A DNA stretch of 41,897 nt from Holosporales bacterium (GCA_031267535.1 JAIRYS010000009.1:1-41897); one strand, 5' to 3'. Positions 28,662 to 38,911 are shown, numbered from the stretch's first letter. The notes: generated from the sequence alone by a model not told the origin. Numbers and translations are program-made.

Positions 28662-30581
28662 CTAAGCAGACCGCAATATGGCCTTACACCTGTCGGCGAT
28701 ATGTTGAGGCGTAAGCCCAAAGTGTTCGTACAAGTCGCTGCATGGGGCCGAGATACCGAAGTCGTCGATACCTATGCAGCGATCCAAGCTGCCGGTGTAT
28801 TTTGCCCACATTGCGACAGAGCCGGCCTCCAAAGACGCCACAGGAGCGCGCCCAAGCGCCATGCTTTTGTATTCTTTGCTTTGTTGGTCAAACAGTTCAC
28901 AACATGGCATTGATACCACAGCGACGTTAATGCCTTCGTTAAGCAATAATTTCCTGACAGACAAAGCAAGGCTTACTTCTGAGCCAGTAGCAAGCAAAGT
29001 CAAGTCTCTATCTTTCGCTGATTGCCCAGCCGCTTTTCCCAATACATAAGCGCCAAAGCTGCACAAGTTTTCATCTCTATAATCATTTACCGGCGGCAAA
29101 TCTTGACGTGAGAGGATAAGCGCAGACGGCACATTGCGGTTTTTTATGGCCAGCTCCCAACATTCAGCGGTTTCAATACTGTCTGCTGGGCGCATCACAT
29201 TTATCCCCGGTATAGATCGCAGCCCTGTAAGCTGTTCGATTGGTTGGTGAGTCGGACCGTCTTCGCCTACCCCAATTGAATCATGGGTGAAAACGTATAT
29301 AACCCCAAGTTTCATCATTGCGCTCATCCTGATACTTGCGCGCATATAATCGGAAAAACACAGGAACGTGCCGCCATAAGGGATAATGCCCTCATCATAC
29401 AGCGCCAAGCCGTTCATAATGCCGCCCATGGCGTGCTCGCGGATGCCATAATGTATATATTGGCCGCAATGATTCTCTATGGTTATGATACGCATATCTT
29501 TACCATGCGTTCCATTGGATGGGGTTAGATCCGCAGACCCGCCAATCAATCCCGGCAGTACTGAAGATAAAGCGTTTATCACGCTCTGCGATGCTTTACG
29601 GGTTGCTGTCGGCTTTTGGTTGCCGGCAAACTCTTTTTTTGCCTGCGCTATAGTCTTTTTTATCTCATCTAATGAAACGGCATTTGATTTATTACTTTTG
29701 GTCGCAAAAGTTTTGGGCCTCAAGCCAACTTGCCGCCAGGCTGAAAGAATATCTGAGGGGATTGCAAACGGATCTGCCGTCCATCCAAAAACCTTACGCA
29801 TCTGCGCTACTTCATCGTTTCCCAAGGGCGATCCATGGCAACCAGAATTACCGGCTTTTGTTGGCGCCCCATAACCAATCGTTGTTCTGCAGGCAATAAT
29901 CGACGGCCTTAGGTTATTTTGTGCCGCCGAGATTGCGGCGACGATTTCTTGTTCGTTGTGACCGTCTATACTTTGATAATGCCAATTATAAGCGCCAAAA
30001 CGCATACGAATATCGTCTTTGCACGTTATATCTGTAGGACCGTCGATGGTGATATGGTTATCGTCGAACAGTACTATAAGCCGGCTAAGCCCTAAAGCGC
30101 CCGCAAACGAGGCTGCTTCGTGCGAAATCCCCTCCATAAGATCCCCGTCTCCGGCGATAACGTAAGTAAAGTTACCATTACCCTTTGTCCTTTCAGCCAC
30201 AGCCATTCCAACCGCATTCGCCAAGCCTTGTCCCAGCGGCCCTGTTGTTGATTCAACTCCTTCCAGCAGGCCATACTCAGGATGCCCACTGCACTTCGAG
30301 CCCTTTTTGCGAAAGCTTTTTATGTCTTCAAGCGTTAACCCCTTATATCCAGTCAAAAACATAAGCGCATACAGAAGCGTGCTGGCATGTCCGGCCGAAA
30401 TAACCAGCCTGTCTCGGTCTGAGCGCAAGTGATCTGCTGGATCGAACTTCAAAAAATCACGGAACAGAACGCTTGCCACATCAGCAAACCCTAATGCTAT
30501 GCCCGGATGACCAGAGCCGGCGTTTTCGATCATATCCACTGCCAAAAACCGAACAGCATTGGTCATCTCTTTAAAATTCAT
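28662..30581 (-). CDS. tkt: Transketolase
   Basis: SGHPGIALGFADVA, GDGDLMEGISHEAASFAG, THDSIGVGEDGPTHQPIEQL. Confidence 0.97.
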   Translation of the reverse strand: MNFKEMTNAVRFLAVDMIENAGSGHPGIALGFADVASVLFRDFLKFDPADHLRSDRDRLVISAGHASTLLYALMFLTGYKGLTLEDIKSFRKKGSKCSGHPEYGLLEGVESTTGPLGQGLANAVGMAVAERTKGNGNFTYVIAGDGDLMEGISHEAASFAGALGLSRLIVLFDDNHITIDGPTDITCKDDIRMRFGAYNWHYQSIDGHNEQEIVAAISAAQNNLRPSIIACRTTIGYGAPTKAGNSGCHGSPLGNDEVAQMRKVFGWTADPFAIPSDILSAWRQVGLRPKTFATKSNKSNAVSLDEIKKTIAQAKKEFAGNQKPTATRKASQSVINALSSVLPGLIGGSADLTPSNGTHGKDMRIITIENHCGQYIHYGIREHAMGGIMNGLALYDEGIIPYGGTFLCFSDYMRASIRMSAMMKLGVIYVFTHDSIGVGEDGPTHQPIEQLTGLRSIPGINVMRPADSIETAECWELAIKNRNVPSALILSRQDLPPVNDYRDENLCSFGAYVLGKAAGQSAKDRDLTLLATGSEVSLALSVRKLLLNEGINVAVVSMPCCELFDQQSKEYKSMALGRAPVASLEAGSVAMWAKYTGSLDRCIGIDDFGISAPCSDLYEHFGLTPQHIADRCKAILRSA

Positions 30582-30693
30582 CTTGTCCCCTTACAATATA
30601 GCTCGATTATTAGCAAACGCTGGCTTACGTGGAAAGTTAATAGTTAGTTAAATTAAGTTTTTCCTTGCACAAATCGTTATTACCATCTAGATT

Positions 30694-31455
30694 GTGGCCG
30701 TTCGTGGCAAAAGGGCTTTTGTGAGCTTTTTCGATCGCAAATTTAAGCGCATTTTGTTGAAGCTTTCTGGCGAAGCCCTTATGGGCGCGCGCGATTATGG
30801 CATAGACTATGACTACTTGTTTAAGTTAGTGGAAGCGATTGCCAATTTAGCAGACGCCGGCATCCAGCTTGCCATAGTTGTTGGCGGTGGAAACATTCAC
30901 CGTGGTTCACGCGGGGTAGAGTACGGTGTTTCCAGGGTCAACGGCGATTTCATGGGAATGTTGGCTACTGTGATTAACGCCATCGCTATTCACAGCGCTT
31001 TAAACAAACTGGGCAAAGAATCGCGCGTTATGTCCTCAATTCGTATGCAGGAGGTATGCGAACCATATATTAATCATCATGCGCACAAGCATCTTAGTAA
31101 AGGACGCATTATAATCTTGTCGTCCGGCGTAGGGATTCCTTTTTTGACCACAGATACTGCCGCGGCGCTTAGGGCCGTAGAGCTTGAATGTGATGTAATG
31201 CTTAAGGGTACTCATAAAGTAGACGGAGTGTATAACTGCGACCCGGCAAAGAACGACGAGGCTGTTTTCTTCGAAAAAATCAGCTACTCTGAAATTCTTG
31301 AGAAGAACCTTAAGTTTATGGACGCGTCTGCGGTAACATTGGCGCGTGATAACAACCTGCCTATGGCTGTTTTTTCGATAAAGAATCCATCAAATTTACT
31401 GGATGTAATTTGCGGCAAGTGCAGGTGTTCGTTTATTTCTGGAGAAAAAGATTGA
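30694..31455 (+). CDS. pyrH: Uridylate kinase
   Basis: RILLKLSGEALMG, VVGGGNIHRG, MDASAVTLARDNNLPMAVF. Confidence 0.95.
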   Translation: MAVRGKRAFVSFFDRKFKRILLKLSGEALMGARDYGIDYDYLFKLVEAIANLADAGIQLAIVVGGGNIHRGSRGVEYGVSRVNGDFMGMLATVINAIAIHSALNKLGKESRVMSSIRMQEVCEPYINHHAHKHLSKGRIIILSSGVGIPFLTTDTAAALRAVELECDVMLKGTHKVDGVYNCDPAKNDEAVFFEKISYSEILEKNLKFMDASAVTLARDNNLPMAVFSIKNPSNLLDVICGKCRCSFISGEKD

Positions 31456-32012
31456 GCGAAGAGTTATTGGCAGATTTAAAAAAACGCATGGCTGGCAGCC
31501 TAGACGCTTTGCAGCGTGAATTTAAAAGCATAAGAACCGGCAGGGTTTCGACTGATATCCTTGACGGCGTGCGCGTCGAGGCATATGGGAACGACCATAT
31601 GCCGCTTAATCAGCTTGCTTCTGTCAGCGTTTTGGATGCACGTACGCTTGGGGTCCAAGTCTGGGACCGAGAACAAGTAAAAGCGGTTGAGCGCGGTATA
31701 AGCGAATCTGGCCTGGGTCTTAATCCAGTAGTGGAAGGTACAGTTATGCGTATCATAATTCCCGATATAAGCGAGGAGAGAAGAAAAGAATTGCTTAAGG
31801 TTGCCTCTAAACACGCTGAGAATTCACGTATTTCGGTCAGGAATATACGTCGTGATGGAATGGAGGCGATAAAGCGTAAAGAAAAAGATAAAGAAATCTC
31901 CGAAGACGAGCAGAAGCGTTTCTCTGCCCAAATACAAAAACTTACCGACGATTTTATAAAGCAAACCGATGAGGCGTTTGCTGCCAAAGAAAAAGACATT
32001 ATGCGCGTATAA
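31452..32012 (+). CDS. frr: Ribosome recycling factor
   Basis: MAGSLDALQREFKSIRTGRVSTDILDGVRVEAYG; TTG start overlaps the pyrH stop (TTGA). Confidence 0.95.
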   Translation: MSEELLADLKKRMAGSLDALQREFKSIRTGRVSTDILDGVRVEAYGNDHMPLNQLASVSVLDARTLGVQVWDREQVKAVERGISESGLGLNPVVEGTVMRIIIPDISEERRKELLKVASKHAENSRISVRNIRRDGMEAIKRKEKDKEISEDEQKRFSAQIQKLTDDFIKQTDEAFAAKEKDIMRV

Positions 32013-32021
32013 ATAACCCGT

Positions 32022-32729
32022 ATGACTGATAAAGCTATCCCGAATCATGTGGCGCTTATTGCCGACGGAAACAGACGTTGGGCTAAAGCCAACGGCATGC
32101 CGAATAAATATGGCCACAGAAAAGGTTCCGACGCGTTGGAGATCTTGATCAATACAGCTGCATCGAAAGGTATTAAATTCTTTACATCATTCATTTTCTC
32201 TACTGAAAATTGGCAGCGCACCCAGGAAGAAGTTGATTATCTGATGGACCTGCTTGAAAAGAAAATTTTATCCCGCAAAGTTGATGAATATGCAGATAAA
32301 GGATACAGGATCAGGGTTATTGGAGATCGCAGTACTCTTCGCCCCAATATTGTCAAAGGAATAGAGCGCGCCGAGAACCTGACCAAAGATAACGATGTTA
32401 TGACGGTTGTGCTTGCTATTAATTATGGAGGACGACTTGATATCACGAATGCCGCGCGTAATATCTGCAGGAAAGTACTGGATGGCGAAATCAGCCTAGA
32501 AGCAATAGACGAAAGCACAGTAGGCAACGCCTTATACACAACCGGCATTCCCGATCCAGATATGCTAATTCGTACCGGAGGCGAATATCGTATTAGCAAC
32601 TTTTTATTATGGCAGTTTGCATATACAGAGATATTTTTCTGTGACAAGCTTCTGCCGGATATAAAAGAAGCCGATTTGGATGAGATTTTAACTGCCTACG
32701 CCCAAAGAAAACGCCGCTTTGGACAGTAG
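32022..32729 (+). CDS. uppS: Isoprenyl (undecaprenyl) diphosphate synthase
   Basis: IPNHVALIADGNRRWAKANG...GHRKGSDAL...FIFSTENWQRTQEEV. Confidence 0.97.
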   Translation: MTDKAIPNHVALIADGNRRWAKANGMPNKYGHRKGSDALEILINTAASKGIKFFTSFIFSTENWQRTQEEVDYLMDLLEKKILSRKVDEYADKGYRIRVIGDRSTLRPNIVKGIERAENLTKDNDVMTVVLAINYGGRLDITNAARNICRKVLDGEISLEAIDESTVGNALYTTGIPDPDMLIRTGGEYRISNFLLWQFAYTEIFFCDKLLPDIKEADLDEILTAYAQRKRRFGQ

Positions 32730-32825
32730 AAACCAATCGATTTCACCGAAAAAATAAATTTAATATACTTATGATAAACACAACGCGCCTATAATTACCT
32801 TTCGGCAGGCTCGTCCAAGGTTACT

Positions 32826-33737
32826 ATGAATGACAGTATAAAAGACTGGATACGGTGGCTTGAAGTAGAGAAAGGATACTCTCGTAACACAATTACCTCT
32901 TACAAGATTGATTTTGTGCACTTTGCCCAATTCATGTCAGAGCATGCCGAAATTGACATAGAATCTGATGTCTGCGACATGAAGGCTTCTGACTTAAGGG
33001 CGTGGTTGTCTTCTAGAATCAGGCGCGGCCATGGCGCTAAATCAAATGCAAGGGCGCTTTCCTCTGTAAAATCGTTTTTTTCCTGCCGACTCCGTCGCGG
33101 AAAGAAAATTCCCGAATTTGTGCTTAGATTCAGGGCGCCTAAGGTTATTCCTTCACTGCCAAGGCCCTTGACGCAAAGCCAAGCACATAATGTTATTGAA
33201 CACGAAGAACGCACCAAAACTCAATGGATCGCTGTGCGTAATAAAGCTTTGCTAATCCTGCTGTATGGCGCGGGGCTTAGAATCAACGAGGCTCTTTCGC
33301 TGGATCATGCCAACATAAATCTCGCAAAAAAAGAGGCGCTTATTAACGGCAAGGGAGGTAAGCAGAGACACGTTCCGCTGTTGCCAATAGTGCGTGACGC
33401 CCTAAGCCAATATGTTGAACTTTGTCCATACCCTCGTTCTGCATCCGATCCAGTGTTTTACGGAGCAAGAGGCAAGCGCCTTGCAGCGCCAGTGTTTGAA
33501 AGGCACGTATCTAAGATAAGGCAGACGCTTAACCTTAAAGAATCGGCCACCCCCCACGCTCTTAGACACAGCTTCGCTAGTCATTTGGTTGCTAACGGGG
33601 TAGGAATCCGCACAGTACAGGAACTGCTCGGGCACGCAAGCTTAGCCAGCACTCAAGTCTATACCGACATATCCGATGCAAGACTAATGGAAATCTATCG
33701 GGAGACGCATCCGCTTAGCAGAACGGTTGATATCTGA
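32826..33737 (+). CDS. Tyrosine recombinase XerC/XerD
   Basis: LLYGAGLRINEALSL, TPHALRHSFASHLVANGVGIRTVQELLGHASLASTQVYT. Confidence 0.93.
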   Translation: MNDSIKDWIRWLEVEKGYSRNTITSYKIDFVHFAQFMSEHAEIDIESDVCDMKASDLRAWLSSRIRRGHGAKSNARALSSVKSFFSCRLRRGKKIPEFVLRFRAPKVIPSLPRPLTQSQAHNVIEHEERTKTQWIAVRNKALLILLYGAGLRINEALSLDHANINLAKKEALINGKGGKQRHVPLLPIVRDALSQYVELCPYPRSASDPVFYGARGKRLAAPVFERHVSKIRQTLNLKESATPHALRHSFASHLVANGVGIRTVQELLGHASLASTQVYTDISDARLMEIYRETHPLSRTVDI

Positions 33738-33820
33738 CATGCCAATAAGATGATAATACGCGATTAATTCTCGTCGTTTTAAGTCAACAACCGTGTTATT
33801 CACTAAATAAAGCAATACAG

Positions 33821-34791
33821 TTGGGTATTTGTATCGTGTTTTATAAATTAAAAAAACTCCTTAAACACAGCGCCGCCTTAAAGATAGGCGTGTATATATA
33901 TCGCAATATTATCACAAATACAGGCAAACTTTTTAAAAAGTGTAGGTTGAAATCAGGCGATGGAGCAACTCACAAAGCGTTGTCAATGAATGAATCGTTG
34001 GCATACATCAAAAGCGTTTTTAACGATTATAAAAAAGTATCTGGCAAAGAAAGGTTTTATGGAAAAGTGCTAGAATTGGGGCCTGGAGATTGCGATGGCG
34101 TTGGTTTGCTGTTTTTAAATGATGGGGCTTCTCATGTTGATCTTGCAGATCGCTTTTACTCAGCAAGAGACTCTGAGCAGCAAAAGCGTATCTTTGACTG
34201 TTTAATAGCCGAGTATCCAGAATTATCGCAGTTGCGCTCTGATTTGGGCAAGCGCTTGATTAGATACTATGGAGAGGATGCTAGCGGGGAAAAATTTTTC
34301 GATAAGAGTGGGGGGGGGGGGGGTACGACGTCATAGTTTCACGCGCTGTGCTTGAGCATGTTGACGACCCTGCGCTTGTGATAAAAAAGATGTACGCCTC
34401 TTTAAACCAAGGGGGATGTCTGATTCATAAGGTTGATCTTAGAGATCACCACATGTTTTCGCCGGAAAAGAGCCCTGTAAAGTTCCTTGAGGTTTCTGGG
34501 TTTTTATATAAGCTGATGACTTATGGATCTGGGCTGCCCAATAGATGCTTGTTTCACAAGTATAAAAAACTCTTAAAATCACTAAGCCCCAGCGTTAAGT
34601 TTTTCTGCACAGGATTACACGGGATCGACTCTTTTCAAGAAATTTATAAAATAGACGACATTCCTACAGAACTGGAAAATCGCGCGATAGCTTTTATCGA
34701 CAGCAACAGACATCTATTCGCGGACGAATTTAAAGAGGTTTCAAGCAAAGACTTGGCAGTTTCTAGTTTCTTTTTTGTTCTTGAAAAGTAA
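33821..34791 (+). pseudogene. Class I SAM-dependent methyltransferase split by a G14 tract (candidate phase-variable gene, OFF in this sequence)
   Basis: ORF1 33821-34336 (VLELGPGDCDGVGLLFLNDGASHVDLADR) ends just after G14. The adjacent frame continues GGG-YDVIVSRAVLEHVDDPALVIKKMYASLNQGGCLIHKVDL to 34791. Confidence 0.85.
34310..34323. repeat. G14 homopolymer tract
   Basis: gagtGGGGGGGGGGGGGGtacgacg. Confidence 0.92.
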
Positions 34792-35033
34792 AAAAACCAT
34801 CTCGCCCGTTTTATTCACAAAAAATGTGTATATGTTTGTGAAAAAATCTTTTAAAGCGAATTTGTAACTAGAGTTGAATGTGGTGCCTATTTTTTAGCAG
34901 AGTGAGCTTGGAGAGTAAGTAGTGGCACGTCAACAACGACAGCTTTAGTAAATTACCCGGCGTCTTCGTTTTTTCTTGATTTTGACTGGGACAACTTTTA
35001 GCAGTTAATGGGCAATATAAGGGGAGGTTTTCT

Positions 35034-35567
35034 ATAGTTTACGTTCCTGCGTCTTCGGACAGTAAGCACAGAGTGAATCGCGGCATTACTGCTGTGCGTG
35101 TTTTGGTAATTGACGAAAACGGCGATACGCTTGGCGCGCTCAGTCGAAACGAGGCCTTAGATCGGGCCGCAGAGGTTTCTTTGGATCTCGTAGAAGTCTC
35201 GCCAAATTCTGATCCGCCGGTGTGCAGGATTATGGATTATGGAAGGTTTAGATATGAATCTAAGAAAAAGAAAACTGAGGCGAAAAAGAATCAGAAAGTA
35301 GTAAATATAAAAGAAATTAAGCTAACGCCCAATATTGGCGAGCATGATTATCAAGTAAAAATGGCCAACCTCAAAAAGTTTATAGCATCAGGAGATAAGG
35401 TAAAAGTAACTTTACGGTTCCGAGGCAGGGAACTTTCTCATAAAGAGCTGGGTGAAAAGCTGATAGACCGAGTCTTACAAGAATGTGAAGAATTTGCGAA
35501 ACCAGAGGATTTGGCCAAAATGGAAGGAAAGCAAATGATTATAACTTTGTGTTCGGTTAAGATCTAA
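35034..35567 (+). CDS. infC: Translation initiation factor IF-3, probable AUA start
   Basis: VNRGITAVRVLVIDENGDTLG...VSPNSDPPVCRIMDYGRFRYE. In-frame ATA at 35034-35036 sits 6 nt after AAGGGGAGG; no in-frame ATG. Confidence 0.93.
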   Translation: MVYVPASSDSKHRVNRGITAVRVLVIDENGDTLGALSRNEALDRAAEVSLDLVEVSPNSDPPVCRIMDYGRFRYESKKKKTEAKKNQKVVNIKEIKLTPNIGEHDYQVKMANLKKFIASGDKVKVTLRFRGRELSHKELGEKLIDRVLQECEEFAKPEDLAKMEGKQMIITLCSVKI

Positions 35568-35654
35568 TAGCAGTGTCGAGGTTATTCTTGCCCGGTCGAC
35601 ACATAAGTGGTAGCTGTAGGGTTCCGTACACAATAAACTGAGGTTTAAGAGCAG

Positions 35655-36119
35655 ATGAGCAAAGAAAGAGAATCTCAAATAAAAGGAGAAACCAGCTCAG
35701 AGCCGTCTATGGTGATCATAGCTCAGTTCATTAAGGACTTTTCTTTTGAAAATCCTAATCCAACAGCGCTCATGAGTGGAGAATCTACCGTTCAGCCGAA
35801 CATTAATGTAAACTTTAAAGTTGACGTTAAAAGCGTCTCCAAGGACGTTTATGAAATATCGCTCTCAACTACCATAAACGCTAAGCAAGAAAGCAAGCAA
35901 ATGTTTTTACTGGATCTTTGTTATGCTGGACTATTTAGTCTTACCAATATGAATCAGGAAATGCTTGACATGGTTAGTAATGTTGAATGCCCCAGGATGT
36001 TGTTCCCATTCCTCAGGAGCATAGTCGCAAATGCTACCGCCGATGGAGGATTCGCTCCGCTTTACTTGTCGCCTGTAAATTTCTTAGAATTTTATAACCA
36101 ACAAATACAAAGTAAGTAA
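35655..36119 (+). CDS. secB: Protein-export chaperone SecB
   Basis: IAQFIKDFSFENPNP...PNINVNFKVDVKSVSKDVYEISLSTTI...CPRMLFPFLRSIVANATADGGFAPLYLSPVNF. Confidence 0.96.
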   Translation: MSKERESQIKGETSSEPSMVIIAQFIKDFSFENPNPTALMSGESTVQPNINVNFKVDVKSVSKDVYEISLSTTINAKQESKQMFLLDLCYAGLFSLTNMNQEMLDMVSNVECPRMLFPFLRSIVANATADGGFAPLYLSPVNFLEFYNQQIQSK

Positions 36120-36156
36120 ATTTTACTAGCTTCGGCATCATATTTTGGAGGATAAA

Positions 36157-37971
36157 TTGAACGCTAAAACCCTTCATATCACGCGCATAGGCGACATAGA
36201 TGCTTTCGATGTGAAAAATGATGCGATTCTTATGCCTGTTTGCATTGCTAACGCTGCGTTGCTGGAAAAATATCCTGAATTTATGGATTTGGATTTCAAA
36301 GACCCGTTTCCAACTGAGCAACAAAGAGAAGGTATCTACCAACGAGTTATACGGTTCTCTGAAGATAAATGCCGCGAGCTAAGAGACCGTATAGCCGGCA
36401 AATGCTCAGTTTCCTATCCAGAACATATATTAAACTTCATATACGGTTACAGCATATTCTCGCTGACTATAGAGGTGACCTACAGATATCACGCGATTAA
36501 AGACCAGCTAAAAGGCCTAACACGAGACCATTTTGTTGTTAATACGGTCAATGCTGAGTTTCCACGAAGATATACGCAAAATTATCAATATTTCAACAAT
36601 TTGACTGGTTCGCTTAGCTACCAAGAGTGGCTGACAGCAGCGATTTTAGAGCATATAAACGACCATAGAATAAAAATCGTGCGCTCTCGCAGTTGGAGTC
36701 CTGTGCCGGAGGATTTTTTACAAACCTCGTTCACAGAGCGTTTGTCGGGGCTATTAAAATCAAGCTCAACATGGAAAAAGCCTTGGCGTATTGCCTATTT
36801 CGCTATAGACGAGATTTGGAAGACGCTGCCCAAAAAATACAAGCCATTCGATCAAATTCGGTCAATAGACAGCGTTATGTCAATTCCGTTTTCTTTGATT
36901 TTATTCATAAAAAGTTTTTGTAAAACTATCGATAAGTTTGTAATTCCTGCCGACACTAAGTCGGCGGCGGTTCTAGACAACGATGCATTCGATGAAGTAG
37001 AGCCGTTGGTCGACGAAATTCTGGATAAGGTTTTTGATTTTGAAAGAATTGTTGGCGACTTTCATTCGAGAATACAAGCAAACATTGAAGATTTACCAAA
37101 AAGAACTGGCGATATTTTTAACAGGACATCGTTTGCTAATGATGATTTGGCATTTTATCAAGCGGCGGCAATGCTTGTGGGGTGCCGATTGTTTTTTGTC
37201 CAACATGGGTCAGATTACGCCACTCTGAAACGAAATCCGATAGGAGAAATCATAGAAGATAGAGGAACGGGTTTTGTCTTTGCTGGACACGCTAAACACC
37301 CAAATTGCAAATCGCATGCAATATCGATGCCATCTGCGTTTTTTTCCAGGTACGCATACAAGAAGTTGCTCAAATACGACGATTTGGTTTTTGTAACTAC
37401 GGTCTTTTATCCTGAAATGGAGTATGTTTTTATGCAGAGAGATAGTGTTTTTCGTGTTTTGAAAGACGAAGCAAATTTTATAAACGGGCTTTCTGAAGAG
37501 ATCAGGCCGCATTTGATCTTTAGGGACCATGCGAATTACAGGGCTTGGAATCCCAATTTTAGCCATACCGAATATCTAAAGCGCCGAATCAAAGATTTGC
37601 GTTTTTTGAATGAAGGCGTTGACGTTTCTAAAAGAATGTTGGGCAGCAAACTCATAGTATCAAACTATATCAGCACCCTGTGGTATGAAGCTATGGCCGC
37701 AAACGTTCCTATGGTCACCTATCCTATAGATTATAACTTTAGAGGACTTGTACCCGAGGTAGAGGAATTTTACGAGCGCATGAAAAAAGCTGGCGTCATG
37801 CACAGCGACTATAAGAGCGCTCTGAACAAGGTTCACGAGATTTGGTCGGATGTGGATTCCTGGTGGTATTCCAAGGAAATTCAGCAATTGAGGGATGAGT
37901 TTTGCTATCGCTATGCTTGGTCCAGCAAAACCTGGCGACGCGATTGGATGAAATTTCTCTGGAATCTTTAG
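36157..37971 (+). CDS. LIC12162-like transferase family (putative surface glycan transferase)
   Basis: FFVQHGSDYATLK; SNYISTLWYEAMAANVPMVTYPIDYNFRG; GVMHSDYKSALNKVHEIWSDVDSWWYSKEIQQLRDEFCYRYA. TTG start after GGAGG. Confidence 0.7.
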   Translation: MNAKTLHITRIGDIDAFDVKNDAILMPVCIANAALLEKYPEFMDLDFKDPFPTEQQREGIYQRVIRFSEDKCRELRDRIAGKCSVSYPEHILNFIYGYSIFSLTIEVTYRYHAIKDQLKGLTRDHFVVNTVNAEFPRRYTQNYQYFNNLTGSLSYQEWLTAAILEHINDHRIKIVRSRSWSPVPEDFLQTSFTERLSGLLKSSSTWKKPWRIAYFAIDEIWKTLPKKYKPFDQIRSIDSVMSIPFSLILFIKSFCKTIDKFVIPADTKSAAVLDNDAFDEVEPLVDEILDKVFDFERIVGDFHSRIQANIEDLPKRTGDIFNRTSFANDDLAFYQAAAMLVGCRLFFVQHGSDYATLKRNPIGEIIEDRGTGFVFAGHAKHPNCKSHAISMPSAFFSRYAYKKLLKYDDLVFVTTVFYPEMEYVFMQRDSVFRVLKDEANFINGLSEEIRPHLIFRDHANYRAWNPNFSHTEYLKRRIKDLRFLNEGVDVSKRMLGSKLIVSNYISTLWYEAMAANVPMVTYPIDYNFRGLVPEVEEFYERMKKAGVMHSDYKSALNKVHEIWSDVDSWWYSKEIQQLRDEFCYRYAWSSKTWRRDWMKFLWNL

Positions 37972-38067
37972 GGCGGTGGTCTCGTTTCGCTGCGAACTTA
38001 GTCCACTTCGCTCTTTACAATTTGGGCTATCTTTCATAGACTGTTCGCCACAGGATGGTGGTTTTAT

Positions 38068-38144
38068 GGGGGCGTAGCGCAATTGGCTAGAGCAGCGGTC
38101 TCCAAAACCGCAGGTTGTGGGTTCGAGTCCTTCCGCCCCTGCCA
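38068..38144 (+). tRNA. tRNA-Trp(CCA)
   Basis: GGGGGCGTAGCGCAATTGGCTAGAGCAGCGGTCTCCAAAACCGCAGGTTGTGGGTTCGAGTCCTTCCGCCCCTGCCA. Confidence 0.97.
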
Positions 38145-38182
38145 GTTCTGTGTATCGAGTCGTTAAGTTAAGTGGAGTTACT

Positions 38183-38377
38183 GTGGAAATTAATCCAGCA
38201 AAGTTTATAAGAGAGGTTCGCAGCGAAATAGGCCGAGTAACATGGCCCAGTAAGCAAGAGACAACCTCCACAACCATAAGCGTTTTTATTATGGTTTTTG
38301 TCGCAATGCTGTTTTTTATAGCGTCCGATCTGGTTATATATAACGTCATAAAAAAGCTTATAGGCCTGGAGGTATAG
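38183..38377 (+). CDS. secE: Preprotein translocase SecE
   Basis: NPAKFIREVRSEIGRVTWPSKQETTSTT; start moved to GTG so it does not overlap tRNA-Trp. Confidence 0.93.
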   Translation: MEINPAKFIREVRSEIGRVTWPSKQETTSTTISVFIMVFVAMLFFIASDLVIYNVIKKLIGLEV

Positions 38378-38380
38378 CCT

Positions 38381-38911
38381 ATGCCTATGCGCTGGTATGT
38401 TTTGAATGTCTATTCCGGCTTTGAGAAAAAGGTTGTAGGGGATATTCTTGAGCGTGCTGAAAATAAGGGGTTGGCGTCTTTTTTTGGGCAAATGCTGGTC
38501 CCGTCTGAGGACGTGATCGAGGTCAAGCGAGGAGTAAAGACCTCAACTGAAAAGTGCTTTTATCCCGGATATATACTCGTCGAGATGGATATGAACGACG
38601 AAAGCAATTATCTGGTTAAGACCGTCCCAAGAGTAGGAGGATTTCTTGGTTCGAAATCTAAGCCAATGCCGATTACTGCGGCCGAAGTGGACCGTATCCT
38701 GAACCGAGTGGCCGAAAGCGTGTCTCATCCTAATAACACGATTATATTTGAGATTGGAGAAAAGATTCGGGTGTGCGAGGGGCCATTCAATACATTCAAT
38801 GGAACAGTTGAAGAAATTGATCAAGAGAAAGAGCGCTTGAAAGTCTCGGTTTCCATATTTGGAAGGCCAACTAATGTCGACCTTGGTTTCTATCAGGTCG
38901 AAAAGACTTAA
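38381..38911 (+). CDS. nusG: Transcription termination/antitermination factor NusG
   Basis: MRWYVLNVYSGFEKKV...FYPGYILVEMDM...GEKIRVCEGPFNTFNGTVEEID. Confidence 0.97.
   Translation: MPMRWYVLNVYSGFEKKVVGDILERAENKGLASFFGQMLVPSEDVIEVKRGVKTSTEKCFYPGYILVEMDMNDESNYLVKTVPRVGGFLGSKSKPMPITAAEVDRILNRVAESVSHPNNTIIFEIGEKIRVCEGPFNTFNGTVEEIDQEKERLKVSVSIFGRPTNVDLGFYQVEKT

Noticed and set aside
34310-34323. Treating the G14 disruption purely as a sequencing error
   Set aside because: Not excluded, but three other long G/C tracts and the exact frame switch at the tract make real variability plausible; reads are needed.
34814-34842. TTCACAAA...TTTGTGAA hairpin as a terminator after the methyltransferase
   Set aside because: AT-only stem with a weak, interrupted U-tract; insufficient support.
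38117-38182. N-terminal extension of secE in the ORF track
   Set aside because: Overlaps tRNA-Trp and is not conserved SecE sequence; GTG at 38183 preferred.
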